Source: Methylosinus sp. LW4 (GTDB taxonomy: Bacteria; Pseudomonadota; Alphaproteobacteria; Rhizobiales; Beijerinckiaceae). Taken from it: DNA of 64,000 nucleotides. Each line of letters starts with the position of its first letter. Within the stretch, counting starts at the first letter, position 1. Positions 46,590 to 55,074 of this stretch are shown in pieces. Both the position numbers and the translations under genes were made by a program. The notes beneath the pieces are model-generated. The model made no database searches. It was given only the letters and a program-made list of their open reading frames with translations, and was not told where the DNA came from. The stretch lies in the NCBI RefSeq assembly GCF_000379125.1, contig NZ_KB900626.1:1932667-1996666 (forward strand), given 5' to 3'.

Positions 46590-47473
46590 TTTTCGCCTAT
46601 TCCCGCCTGCGGGCCGATGAGGACATAGCCGCGGCTGCGCCCGTCATTGCCGCCGTCGATCGTGCTCATCGCGTCGAACAGTTCCGCCGCCGCGACCCAT
46701 ACGGGCGGATATTTGTAGCGCGCGACATCGAGCAGCAGGAAGCGATCCGTCTTGGCGTCATAGGCGGCGAGCGGCGATATGTGCCCGCTGCGCGTCTGGC
46801 CGAGCGCGGCGCGCTGATAATTGACGACGACATGGCGCCGCTTGCGCGAGAGCTGCTCGATCGCGCTGGCGCGAAACTCGCCGAGCGAGCTCTGCCCCGC
46901 ATGCACGACCTTGGCCTCGAGGCCGAAGCTGGCGACGAGGCCGCCGAACTCGTCGAGCGTCATGCCCCGGCGCAAAATGCTCTCCTGCTTCACCACCGCC
47001 TCGGTCTTCTCGCTGAACAGATTGTCCTGCGAGAAGCTCCCCTGCCCCTCGCCGCCGGCGGGCGCGGGAATGTCGAGCGCGTTGAGCAGCATCGCCAGAG
47101 TGGCGACGCCGCAGAAGGAGCCGTTCTTCTGCGTGACGAATTCCGAGGAGAGCGGCCAATAGGCCTCGCGCGCCTCCGATTCGAGAAACCATTCGCGCCC
47201 CTGCGCGCTGCGCAGATCGACGAGATTGTCCGAAAGCGGCAGCCGCTCCGCCAGCGCCGGCGAGACTGCGGCGGCGATCGCGCAAAAGAGAAGCGCGAGA
47301 ACAGCGGCCGAACGCCGCCGCGAGATCGTTTCCGCGCGACCGCCCCGGCCGTCATTGCGAGCGAAGCGAAGCAATCCACAGCCATGAGGCGGCTCTGGAT
47401 GGCTTCGTCGCTCCGCTCCTCGCAATGACGACCCCGCCACACGGAAGCCGTATGAGATCCACGTCTTCGTCAT
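46586..47473 (-). CDS. Phytochelatin-synthase-like papain-fold protein
   Basis: About 295 residues. After an N-terminal extension comes a signal-like segment (AAVLALLFCAIAAAVSPALA), then a phytochelatin synthase domain with the catalytic cysteine in NGSFCGVATLAMLLNAL, histidine in TRSGHISPLAAYD and aspartate in FLLLDVARYKYPPVWV. Bacterial homologues mostly hydrolyse glutathione to gamma-Glu-Cys; some bind metals. The coupled ggt gene fits glutathione degradation or recycling. The start is uncertain: the ATG at 47473 has a GAGG site six bases before it, but an interspersed repeat (47351-47429) is then translated in-frame within the N-terminus. Confidence 0.8.
   Translation of the reverse strand: MTKTWISYGFRVAGSSLRGAERRSHPEPPHGCGLLRFARNDGRGGRAETISRRRSAAVLALLFCAIAAAVSPALAERLPLSDNLVDLRSAQGREWFLESEAREAYWPLSSEFVTQKNGSFCGVATLAMLLNALDIPAPAGGEGQGSFSQDNLFSEKTEAVVKQESILRRGMTLDEFGGLVASFGLEAKVVHAGQSSLGEFRASAIEQLSRKRRHVVVNYQRAALGQTRSGHISPLAAYDAKTDRFLLLDVARYKYPPVWVAAAELFDAMSTIDGGNDGRSRGYVLIGPQAGIGEK
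47351..47429. repeat. Interspersed palindromic repeat inside the 5' end of the phytochelatin-synthase-like gene
   Basis: The arms GTCATTGCGAGCGAAGCGAA and (reverse) TTCGTCGCTCCGCTCCTCGC plus CAATGAC form a hairpin about 79 bases long. The translated core (FARND / CEERSDEAI) is a widely recurring bacterial intergenic repeat. Here it seems to be read through as part of the protein. Confidence 0.75.
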
Positions 47474-47565
47474 TTCATCCTCGGAGAAGCGGACCGTCGA
47501 GGTCGCGCCGACACAAGCTAGAGGCGCGCGCGGCGCCATGCAATTCTCATCCCGCAAAGGCGGCT

Positions 47566-48264
47566 TTATTGCGCCTCGAGCGCGACCAATAGGCTCGCCT
47601 GATCCGGCGTCGCGGCGACGCGCACATTGGCGCAGCCGGCGGCGCGCAGCACGCGCGCGACATCCTCGGACAGAGCGAAATGCGTGACGCGCGCGCGGAG
47701 CGCGGCCGAGACGCCGGCGGCCTCCGCCAGAGCGAGGAGGATCGACGCGCTGCGCGCCGAATAATGCAGCGCGGCCTCCAGCTCGCCGGCCGCCAGAGCG
47801 GCGCAGGCGTCCTGCGCGAGAGCGGCGACGGCGCGCGCCTCATAGGTCTCGACCACTGTCGCCGCATGGCCGCGCGCGCGCAAAAAGCTCTCGAGATCGT
47901 CCTTGCGATCATGGCCGGCGAGATAGAGAAAACGCGCCGGCGCCGAAAAGCGCGCGCCGAGCAGACGAGTCAGCGCCGCCACATCGGGCGCGCTCGCCTC
48001 CACCATCGCGCCGTGCGCGGACAGCGCTGCCGCCGTCTTGGCGCCGACGACGAAAAACGGCGCGCGCAAGGCCGCGAGCCCTTCGGCGAATTGGACCGCG
48101 CGGGCGCTGGTCGCCAGAACCGCGTCGAAGCCGGCCGGAACCGGCGCGCCCGTGGCGGCGATCTCCAGAACCGGCGCGATCAGCGGCGCAAAGCCGCGCC
48201 GCCGCAACTCTTCCGCCGTGCGCTCGGCGTCCTCTCTCGCCCGCGTGACGAGAACGCGCCTCAT
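47566..48264 (-). CDS. hemD: Uroporphyrinogen-III synthase
   Basis: Cyclises hydroxymethylbilane with inversion of ring D, giving uroporphyrinogen III for haem and other tetrapyrroles. The 232-residue product starts MRRVLVTRAREDAERTAEEL, has VLATSARAVQFAEGL near residue 48, VVGAKTAAALSAHG near residue 70, and a C-terminal half with YEARAVAAL and HYSARSASILLALAEAAG, all typical though this family is poorly conserved. The start overlaps the hemC stop by four bases (ATGA), so hemC and hemD are coupled. Confidence 0.88.
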   Translation of the reverse strand: MRRVLVTRAREDAERTAEELRRRGFAPLIAPVLEIAATGAPVPAGFDAVLATSARAVQFAEGLAALRAPFFVVGAKTAAALSAHGAMVEASAPDVAALTRLLGARFSAPARFLYLAGHDRKDDLESFLRARGHAATVVETYEARAVAALAQDACAALAAGELEAALHYSARSASILLALAEAAGVSAALRARVTHFALSEDVARVLRAAGCANVRVAATPDQASLLVALEAQ

Positions 48265-49187
48265 GTGAGACCCGCGACTCCATTGGGCAGGCGCAGCAAA
48301 ATCTCATTGGCGGCGGCGTCGCCGATCAGCGCGGCGTCTATGGCCGGCCCGCGCCGGCGCGCCTCATAAACCTGCGAGCCATCCGCCCGCAGCGCCAGGC
48401 CATGAAACTCGATCTCTTCGCCGATGAGCTTCCCATGGGCGGCGATGGGCGTGCGGCAGGAGCCGTCCAGCACGGTGAGAAAGGCGCGCTCGGCGGCGAG
48501 CGCGGCGGCGGTCGCCGGATCGAGAATGGCGGCCAGAGCCTCGCGAACCTTGCCGTCGCCGGCGCGCTTGGTGACAGCGATGGCGCCCTGCCCGGCGGCA
48601 GGAAGAAAATCCTCTATCGGCAGAATGGCGGTGGCGTGGCGCTCGAGGCCGAGCCGCTTGAGCCCGGCGAGCGCCAGCAGCGTGCCGTCCACCTCGCCGC
48701 TCTCGACCTTGCGCAGCCTGGTCTCGACATTGCCGCGCAGCAGCACGATAGAGACATCCGGCCGCAGCCGTTTCACCTGCGCGCCGCGCCGCAGCGAGGC
48801 CGTGCCCACCACCGCGCCCTTCGGCAGCGCGTCCAGCGTCGCGCCCTTGCGGCCGATCCAGGCGTCGCGCACATCCTCGCGCGGGAGATAGCCGGCGATG
48901 GCGATCTGAGGCGGCAGATGCGTCGGCAAATCCTTGGAGGAATGCACGGCGAGATCGATGCGCCCCTCGATGAGGGCGACGTCCAGCTCCTTGGTGAACA
49001 GCCCCTTGCCGCCCGATTCCGAGAGCGGCCGGTCCTGGATCATGTCTCCCGTGGTGCGGATGACCTCGATCGGCAGCGTCTCCGCCTCGAGGCCGAGCGC
49101 CGCGGCCAGCAAGGCCCGCAGCTGCCGCGTCTGCGCCAGAGCGAGAGGGCTGCCGCGTGTGCCGATGCGCAATTGTGTGGTCGTCAT
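48261..49187 (-). CDS. hemC: Porphobilinogen deaminase (hydroxymethylbilane synthase)
   Basis: Polymerises four porphobilinogens into hydroxymethylbilane, the HemD substrate. The 308-residue chain shows RIGTRGSPLALAQT at the N-terminus, HSSKDLPTHLP near residue 82, GTASLRRGAQ near residue 125, ILPAAGQGAIAV-like text (FLPAAGQGAIAV) and the dipyrromethane-cofactor cysteine in VLDGSCRTPIAAH near residue 240. The start at MTTTQLRIGTRGS is used; the longer open frame upstream has no homology. It is divergent from hipB across a 330-base gap that contains hipB operators. Confidence 0.95.
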   Translation of the reverse strand: MTTTQLRIGTRGSPLALAQTRQLRALLAAALGLEAETLPIEVIRTTGDMIQDRPLSESGGKGLFTKELDVALIEGRIDLAVHSSKDLPTHLPPQIAIAGYLPREDVRDAWIGRKGATLDALPKGAVVGTASLRRGAQVKRLRPDVSIVLLRGNVETRLRKVESGEVDGTLLALAGLKRLGLERHATAILPIEDFLPAAGQGAIAVTKRAGDGKVREALAAILDPATAAALAAERAFLTVLDGSCRTPIAAHGKLIGEEIEFHGLALRADGSQVYEARRRGPAIDAALIGDAAANEILLRLPNGVAGLT

Positions 49188-49426
49188 AGCCTCGTCCGCC
49201 GTGGGAATTGTCGAGCGGACTATAGGGAAAAGCGGCCGGGCTACAAGCGGGCGGGAACTCATGGCAGCGGACGTCCGCATCGACCTCGCTGCGTCGCCAC
49301 GACATGCGCAGACCTCCGGGAACGTTGCGCGCGCATAGTCCTGCGGAACCGCACCTCGAGTGGCATTAGCGGTCGAGGCTCGCGGAGGGAGCGGGAGGGC
49401 CATAAACAGATCACTAAGCAAGCTAA

Positions 49427-49444
49427 TGATCTATTTATAGATCA
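49427..49444. promoter_or_regulatory. Palindromic operator upstream of hipB
   Basis: TGATCTATTTATAGATCA is a perfect eight-base palindrome around TT in an AT-rich stretch of otherwise GC-rich DNA, 72-89 bases before the hipB start used here. HipB proteins bind palindromic operators in their own promoter. A related GATCA-type sequence (CAGATCACTAAG) lies just upstream. Confidence 0.55.
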
Positions 49445-49473
49445 CTCATTGACTCTTCCCTTTTTGTGGGCGC

Positions 49474-49524
49474 ATGATCCATAAAACGGCCGCAGGAGGC
49501 TGTCGAGTCTCATTAATGGATCAT
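49474..49524. promoter_or_regulatory. Second operator-like inverted repeat overlapping the hipB start
   Basis: ATGATCCAT (49474-49482) and ATGGATCAT (49516-49524) are perfect inverted copies 33 bases apart. The second contains the likely hipB ATG. The GATC-centred words match the palindrome at 49427. Binding here would block hipB initiation, so autorepression is likely. Confidence 0.45.
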
Positions 49525-49866
49525 CGAATGCCCAAGCCTGTGCACCGGGCCACCTCTCGCTACGCCTCAGAGGCAGTGACCTATCTCGGTCGCCTGATCC
49601 GCGAAAGCCGGATTGGGCGCAAGGAGACCATCAGCGAGCTGGCTGAGCGCGCGGGTGTTTCGCGGGGGCTGTTGCAGCGGATCGAGCGAGGCGATCCCGG
49701 CTGTTCGATCGGCGCAGCATTCGAAGTGGCGTCGCTGGTCGGAATTCGGCTGTTCGATCTCGATCGCGCCGCCATGACCCTCAGCAACGACATGTTGGCG
49801 CAAAAGCTGACGCTGCTCTCGCGCTCTGCGCGCCCGAAGGAAAAGTCGGTGAAGGATGACTTCTGA
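49516..49866 (+). CDS. hipB: HipB-like antitoxin, XRE family
   Basis: About 116 residues. The XRE helix-turn-helix spans roughly residues 28-60 (ETISELAERAGVSRGLLQRI, then ERGDPGCSIGAAFEVASLVG). It neutralises HipA and represses the hipBA operon. Start uncertain among ATGs at 49474, 49516 and 49528; AGGAGG at 49494-49499 is rather far from 49516. It overlaps hipA by 11 bases, as usual for this module. Located between hemC and priA with no other mobile gene, so it looks like a stand-alone chromosomal toxin-antitoxin insertion. Confidence 0.8.
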   Translation: MDHRMPKPVHRATSRYASEAVTYLGRLIRESRIGRKETISELAERAGVSRGLLQRIERGDPGCSIGAAFEVASLVGIRLFDLDRAAMTLSNDMLAQKLTLLSRSARPKEKSVKDDF

Positions 49867-51145
49867 GAAGGCCGCGCCGAAAGAAGCTTATGTGTGGATC
49901 TGGCTGCCGGGCGCCGTCGATCCGGTGGTCGCCGGCCTCATCGAACGAGAGGACGATCGATATGTCTTCAACTACGGTCAGTCCTATTTGCAGCGGAACG
50001 ACGCCATCGCGATTTATGACCCGGAATTGCCGCTGAGGCGTGGCGCCATTTTTCCCGACGGCACGCTGACCATCGCAGGGTGCCTACGGGACGGATCGCC
50101 CGACGCCTGGGGCCGTCGCGTCATCATCAATCGGTTGTTTGGCGCAAAGGGCGGCAACATCGACGTCGATACGCTCGATGAGCTGAGCTATATGCTGCAA
50201 TCGGCTTCGGACCGGATAGGCGCTCTCGATTTTCAGACTTCCGCCAAAACGTTCGAGGCGCGCGCGGGCGCGGTCGCGACGCTGGAAGAACTTCAATCGA
50301 TCGCCGAACGCGTGGAAAGCGGCGTTCCCGTAACGCCTGAGCTGGAACGCGCGCTGTTCCATGGCACCAGTCTCGGCGGCGCGCGCCCGAAAGCGGCGAT
50401 CGACGCCCCCGAGGCGAAATTCATCGCGAAGTTCTCATCGAGCAACGATCTGATCAATGTCGTGAAAGCCGAATTCATCGCCATGCGCCTCGCCGAGCAT
50501 CTGGGGCTGACGGTTGCGCCAGTGCGGCTTGAAAAATCGGCGGGTAAGGACGTGTTGCTGATCGAGCGCTTCGATCGCGTCCGAACGCCGGCGGGCTGGG
50601 CGCGCAAATCGATGGTGTCGGCGCTGACCATGCTCGGGCTCGATGAGATGACGGGGCGCTATGCGTCCTACGAGGAGTTGGCGCAGATCATTCGCACGAG
50701 GTTCACGACGCCAAAGGCGAGCTTGCGCGAACTGTTTGGCCGGATGGTGTTCAATGTGCTCTGCGGCAATAACGACGATCACGCGCGCAATCATGCCGCG
50801 TTCTGGGATGGCAAAAAGCTGTCCCTGACGCCTGCCTACGACATCTGCCCGCAACGCCGCACCGGGCGCGAGGCCAATCAGGCTATGCGGATCATCGGCG
50901 AGCACAGCGCCAGCACGCTTGCGGTCTGCCTGTTGGCTGCGCCGCAGTTCCAGTTGAGCGCGAAGGCTGCGAGCGAGCTCATCGAAGCGCAGATCAGAGG
51001 GGTCTATGCGAAATTCGGCGAAATCGCCGAAGAGGCCGAGCTTTCCTCGATCGATCGCAAACAGCTGTGGCGGCGAACCTTCCTCAATCCTTATGCTTTC
51101 GAGGATGCGCCGCAGGCGATTGCCGCGCTGGAACGCGATGTCTAG
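49856..51145 (+). CDS. hipA: HipA-like serine/threonine kinase toxin
   Basis: A 429-residue kinase; HipA of E. coli phosphorylates glutamyl-tRNA synthetase and induces dormancy. The N-terminal domain includes LTIAGCLRDGSPDAWGRRVI near residue 75. The kinase core has KFIAKFSSSND (ATP-binding lysine) near residue 185, VLLIERFDR, and the catalytic loop FNVLCGNNDDHARNHAAFWD near residue 300 followed by LTPAYDICP. The sequence looks intact. It overlaps hipB by 11 bases. Target in this organism unknown. Confidence 0.88.
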   Translation: MTSEKAAPKEAYVWIWLPGAVDPVVAGLIEREDDRYVFNYGQSYLQRNDAIAIYDPELPLRRGAIFPDGTLTIAGCLRDGSPDAWGRRVIINRLFGAKGGNIDVDTLDELSYMLQSASDRIGALDFQTSAKTFEARAGAVATLEELQSIAERVESGVPVTPELERALFHGTSLGGARPKAAIDAPEAKFIAKFSSSNDLINVVKAEFIAMRLAEHLGLTVAPVRLEKSAGKDVLLIERFDRVRTPAGWARKSMVSALTMLGLDEMTGRYASYEELAQIIRTRFTTPKASLRELFGRMVFNVLCGNNDDHARNHAAFWDGKKLSLTPAYDICPQRRTGREANQAMRIIGEHSASTLAVCLLAAPQFQLSAKAASELIEAQIRGVYAKFGEIAEEAELSSIDRKQLWRRTFLNPYAFEDAPQAIAALERDV

Positions 51146-51289
51146 CATGCGTCCGGCCAATGGTGCGCGCTCGCGCGGGCGCATAGGTTCGCCAGCGATG
51201 CGTGGGCTCGACAACAGTCCCTCGCCCCGCGGAGCCTGCGCAGCAGGCGTCTCGAAAGGTCGGGCCGCCGCCCGCGTGGAGCATCCTTC

Positions 51290-51320
51290 GAGGCTTTTTG
51301 CGTTCCGCAAAAAGCGCCTC
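51290..51320. repeat. Hairpin inside a rhizobial-type repeat after hipA
   Basis: GAGGCTTTTTGCG, a TTC loop, and CGCAAAAAGCGCCTC pair with a two-base bulge. The surrounding 51208-51290 (CAGCAGGCGTCTCGAA, CATCCTTCGAGG) is of the common CTCGAAGGATG type of intergenic element. It lies between the convergent hipA and priA genes and could stop transcription from either side. Confidence 0.6.
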
Positions 51321-51344
51321 AGGACGGGGGATCGTTTTCCTACA

Positions 51345-53591
51345 TCACCAAAAGCTCTGCGGATCGACGTCCACCGCCACGCGCACGCCGCCGCGCTCCT
51401 TGGGCGCCGCCGCCAGCATGGCGCGCAGATAGGCCTGCAGATCGGCGCTTTTGGGCGCCTTCACCAGCAGGCGGAAACGATAGCGCCCGCGAATGAGCGA
51501 GATGGGCGCCTCGGCCGGGCCGAGCACGACGATCTCATCGGCCTCCGGCAGGCCGCCGGCCGGGGCGACGCGATAGCGATCGGTGGAAGGCAGCGAATGC
51601 CCCGCCCGCGCCAGAGCGCGCGCATGGGTCTCGGCGGCGCCGGCGTCCTTGGCCGAGACGATCAGCGCCGCGAGGCGCCCGAAGGGCGGCAGGCCGGCGC
51701 GCTCGCGCAATCGCGTCTCCTGCGCGTAGAACGCCTCCGCCTCGCCGGAGAGAATGGCGCGAATGACCGGGTGGTCGGCTTGCCAGCTCTGGATCAGCGC
51801 GCGGCCGGGCTTCTCGCCGCGGCCGGCGCGGCCGGTCACCTGGTTCAGCAGCTGAAACGTGCGCTCGGCGGCGCGGGGATCGCCGCTGCCGAGACCGCTG
51901 TCGGCGTCCACGACGCCGACCAGGGTGAGAAAGGGGAAATTATGCCCCTTCGCCACCAATTGCGTGCCGATGACGATATCGAAAGAGCCGGCTGCGATCT
52001 CGGCGAGCTCGCGGCGCAAGCGCTCCTGCCCGCCGGGAAAATCCGAGGAGAGCACCAGAGTGCGGGCGTCGGGAAAGAGGATCGCCGCCTCTTCGGCGAG
52101 CCGCTCGACGCCCGGCCCGCAGGCGGTGAGCGAATCCTCCGCCTCGCATTCCGGGCATATGTGCGGGCGGCGCTCGACATGGCCGCAATGATGGCAGACC
52201 AGCGCGCGGCGAAAGCGATGCTCCACGAGCCAGGCGTCGCAATTCTCGCAGCGGAAGCGATGGCCGCAGCTGCGGCAGAGCGTGAGCGGCGCATAGCCGC
52301 GTCGATTGAGGAAGAACAGAACCTGCTCGCCGCGGGCGATCGTCTCCTGCGCCTCCGCCACCAGCCGCGGCGCGAGCCAACGTCCGCGCTCCGGCCCATT
52401 GGCGCGCATGTCGATCGCCTCTATGCGCGGCATGGGCCTCGCGTTGGCGCGGGCGGTGAGGCGCAAATAGCCATAGCGGCCGCTCTGCGCATTCACGCGC
52501 GTCTCGATGGAAGGCGTCGCCGAGGCGAGCACGATGGTCGCGCCCTCGAGCCGCGCGCGCACCACCGCCATGTCGCGGGCGTGATAGGCGACGCCATCCT
52601 CCTGCTTATAGGCGGCCTCATGCTCCTCATCGACGACGATGAGCCGCAAATTCGAGAAGGGCAGGAACAGCGCCGAGCGCGCGCCGGCCACCACCTTCAC
52701 CTCGCCCAGGGCGACGCCGCGCCACAGCCGCGCGCGCTTGCGCTCGGAGACGCCGGAATGCCATTCGGCGGGCTTGGCCCCGAAGCGCGCGGCGAAACGC
52801 TCGAGGAATTGCGCGGTGAGCGCGATCTCCGGCATCAAGACCAGCGCCTGCCCGCCCGCGCGCAGAGCCGCCGCGACGGCCTCGAAATAGACCTCCGTCT
52901 TGCCGGCGCCGGTGACGCCCTCCAGCAGAAAGGGCCGATAGCCGCCCTGCTCCACCGCGCTCGTCAACGCCTCGGCGCCCGCGAGCTGCTCGGCCTCCAG
53001 CGGCGCGCGCGCGAAATCGGGATCGAGCGCCGCGGCGACGGGCTCGGGCGGCAGAGCGACGGCCTCGAGCGCGCCGGCGTCGACCAGCGCGTCCACGACG
53101 CCATTGGAGCAGGCCGCCGCACGGGCGAGCTCGCCCTTGGAGAAAGTGAGGCCGCCCTCCGCCGCCTCTATGACGCGCGCCCGCGCCGCCGTCATGCGCT
53201 CGGGCGGCGGGCCGGAGAGCCGATAGCCCACGCGGGGCGTCTCCGGCGCCGCCTCCTCCACCGCGCGCGTGGCGAGGCGCAGCGCCATGCCGCGCGGCGC
53301 CAAGGTCCAGCGCGCCACCCAATCGACAAAGCCGCGCAATGTCTCGCCCAGCGGCGGCCGGTCATATTTGGCGATGACGGATTTGAGATTGCCCGGCCCG
53401 GCGCCGCCCGCCGGCGCGACCGACCAGACGACGCCGAAGGATTTGCGCGTCGAAAGCGGGACCTCGACGCAATCTCCCGGCGAAAGGCGCAGCGCCGGCG
53501 GCGCGTAATAGGAATAGGCCATATCGACGGCCACCGGCAGCAGGATCTCGACGATCTGCGCCCCTTCGCTCCTGTCCGCCTCGCCGTTCAT
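51345..53591 (-). CDS. priA: Primosomal protein N' (replication restart helicase)
   Basis: Restarts collapsed replication forks by loading the replicative helicase. The 748-residue product has the N-terminal DNA-binding domain, Walker A GVTGAGKTEVYF near residue 222, the DEEH helicase box in LIVVDEEHEAAYKQ near residue 317, and the cysteine-rich zinc region CRSCGHRFRCENCDAW, CHHCGHVE and ICPECEAED near residues 430-475. The C-terminal helicase half continues with GTQLVAKGHNFP and QVTGRAGRGEKPG. Length is typical. It is convergent with hipA. Confidence 0.96.
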   Translation of the reverse strand: MNGEADRSEGAQIVEILLPVAVDMAYSYYAPPALRLSPGDCVEVPLSTRKSFGVVWSVAPAGGAGPGNLKSVIAKYDRPPLGETLRGFVDWVARWTLAPRGMALRLATRAVEEAAPETPRVGYRLSGPPPERMTAARARVIEAAEGGLTFSKGELARAAACSNGVVDALVDAGALEAVALPPEPVAAALDPDFARAPLEAEQLAGAEALTSAVEQGGYRPFLLEGVTGAGKTEVYFEAVAAALRAGGQALVLMPEIALTAQFLERFAARFGAKPAEWHSGVSERKRARLWRGVALGEVKVVAGARSALFLPFSNLRLIVVDEEHEAAYKQEDGVAYHARDMAVVRARLEGATIVLASATPSIETRVNAQSGRYGYLRLTARANARPMPRIEAIDMRANGPERGRWLAPRLVAEAQETIARGEQVLFFLNRRGYAPLTLCRSCGHRFRCENCDAWLVEHRFRRALVCHHCGHVERRPHICPECEAEDSLTACGPGVERLAEEAAILFPDARTLVLSSDFPGGQERLRRELAEIAAGSFDIVIGTQLVAKGHNFPFLTLVGVVDADSGLGSGDPRAAERTFQLLNQVTGRAGRGEKPGRALIQSWQADHPVIRAILSGEAEAFYAQETRLRERAGLPPFGRLAALIVSAKDAGAAETHARALARAGHSLPSTDRYRVAPAGGLPEADEIVVLGPAEAPISLIRGRYRFRLLVKAPKSADLQAYLRAMLAAAPKERGGVRVAVDVDPQSFW

Positions 53592-53603
53592 GGCGCTGTC
53601 TTA

Positions 53604-53658
53604 GAGCGTTTTCGAGCGCGTTGGGAACCGCTTCACGCATGATTTTCGCGGAACGCTC
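53604..53658. repeat. Rhizobial-type GAGCGTTTT...AACGCTC intergenic repeat upstream of priA
   Basis: GAGCGTT (53604-53610) and AACGCTC (53652-53658) close a 55-base element containing GGAACCGCTTCACGC and GATTTTCGCGG. This resembles the AGAGCGTTTTC-type repeat frequent between genes in Hyphomicrobiales. It sits between priA and the hypothetical gene and overlaps the latter's stop codon. Confidence 0.55.
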
Positions 53659-54379
53659 AGCGGGCGGCGATCCGTTCCGCCGCATCGCGGCGGGGCTGGG
53701 CGAATTTCGTCCGGCTCCGCTCGCTCACCGGCTTATTGAGCGCCGGCTTGTCGATCGCGGGCATCACGTTCGCGGGCTTGACGGCTGCGGGAGGCGCTCC
53801 CACATCTAGCTCGCTGGTGAAATAGCGGGTCAATTCGGAGACGATCATCGACTTCACATCGGCGCCGAGCGCGGTGACGACGACACGATAGCAAGCGCTC
53901 GGAGGGCCATAGACGTCATGCGTCTTTTGAGCGATCAGATCGTCCCGCCGCGTGATCTCGATCAGATTTTTCTCTTCCAGCGATTTGTCGATGACGGCGA
54001 AGAGGCGCGTTCGCGCATCGGCTTTTTCATAGTCGCATTTGATCGCATCGGCGCCGAGCTTGTCCATGCCGGAGGCGTCGAGCGGGAGGAGATGGATCAG
54101 CCGCTCCACCTCGCGCGGCCCGAGGTTGCGCGCGCGGGCGACGAGATCATCCGTGGAATTCTTTTTCGCGCCGAGATCGGGATTGATCTCGAAAGCCTTT
54201 TGCCCGAGCGCGAGCTTGAAATCGCCGATCTCGACCGACTGCACCTTGGAGAGCAGCATCAGCGCCGAGTCGGGCCGCTGATAGACGAAGGCCCCGGCGG
54301 CGGCGCTCGGCCCGCCGATCGCCGTCACCAGGGCCACGCTCTTGAGAAAATCGAAAAGGTTCTTGGCAATATCGGTCAT
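53657..54379 (-). CDS. Hypothetical protein with N-terminal membrane segment
   Basis: 240 residues. A membrane anchor near residues 10-32 (FLKSVALVTAIGGPSAAAGA) precedes a soluble region with a SVEIGDFKLALGQKAFEINP stretch and a helical part (LVARARNLGPREVERLIHLL). A single cysteine-tyrosine SACYRVVVTALG segment and a basic Pro/Ala-rich tail follow. No family is recognised. The ATG giving MTDIAKNLFDFLK is preferred to a GTG 29 codons upstream. Transcribed toward priA. Confidence 0.55.
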   Translation of the reverse strand: MTDIAKNLFDFLKSVALVTAIGGPSAAAGAFVYQRPDSALMLLSKVQSVEIGDFKLALGQKAFEINPDLGAKKNSTDDLVARARNLGPREVERLIHLLPLDASGMDKLGADAIKCDYEKADARTRLFAVIDKSLEEKNLIEITRRDDLIAQKTHDVYGPPSACYRVVVTALGADVKSMIVSELTRYFTSELDVGAPPAAVKPANVMPAIDKPALNKPVSERSRTKFAQPRRDAAERIAAR

Positions 54380-54484
54380 CGCAATGCTCCGTCGCAATGT
54401 CTCTCGTTCGTCTCGAACGCTGAGATATTGCGGGAGCGCGCGCGGGATTTCTGTGCTCGCGCGCACGAGCCGATGAACGAAGCG

Positions 54485-54823
54485 TTAAGAAATCGGCGCG
54501 GGCCGGCGCCCCGGGGCGTGCGCGGGCCGGGCGCGCAAGAGATCGATCTCCTTCGACAGAGGTCCGCTGCGATCGAATGCGAGCTGCGCGAGCGGCGCGA
54601 TGAGCGTGTGGCGCGCGCCGCCGCCAAAGGCGAATTGCGTGACGCACATCACCGATTCGCCGGTCTCGAAAATAGAGGTGACGATGCAGTCGGGCGGGAG
54701 CTCGCCGGTGTGAGCGAGGGATTGCGCCTTGCGCCGAAGAAGGGGACGCATCCGCGCGCGGACCGGCAGATAGAGCGAAAGGTCGCGCCAGCTCTTATGA
54801 GCGTCACGCGAAATATGATCCAT
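54485..54823 (-). CDS. Hypothetical small protein
   Basis: 112 residues starting MDHISRDAHKSWRDLSLYLP. AAGGAGAT lies seven bases before the ATG, so translation is well supported. The central segment PDCIVTSIFETGESVMCVTQ looks like a beta-rich core; the C-terminus is Arg/Pro-rich. No family recognised. The 250-base gap upstream, up to pdhC, is AT-richer with several TTACGCG-like words and may hold the promoter; no other gene was seen in it. Confidence 0.55.
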   Translation of the reverse strand: MDHISRDAHKSWRDLSLYLPVRARMRPLLRRKAQSLAHTGELPPDCIVTSIFETGESVMCVTQFAFGGGARHTLIAPLAQLAFDRSGPLSKEIDLLRARPAHAPGRRPAPIS

Positions 54824-55074
54824 CTCGAAATCTCCTTCGCGCAAATCTCTCATGATCCGAGCGTCGACGATGACCGAACGCGCCATCATAGGGCGAGCGC
54901 CTGTCACCGTCCTGTCGGGAGAGCGTATCGTCGAAGGAATTTTTGGAAAAAATCATGTTACGCGAAGGTTACGCGAGGTTCGTGTGAGCTTCGTGAAATA
55001 TTCGCGTTATGTTGTACGCGTTATTACGGAGATCGGCGGCGCGGCTGCTCCCGCGCCGCGCCCAGGACCGCCGC

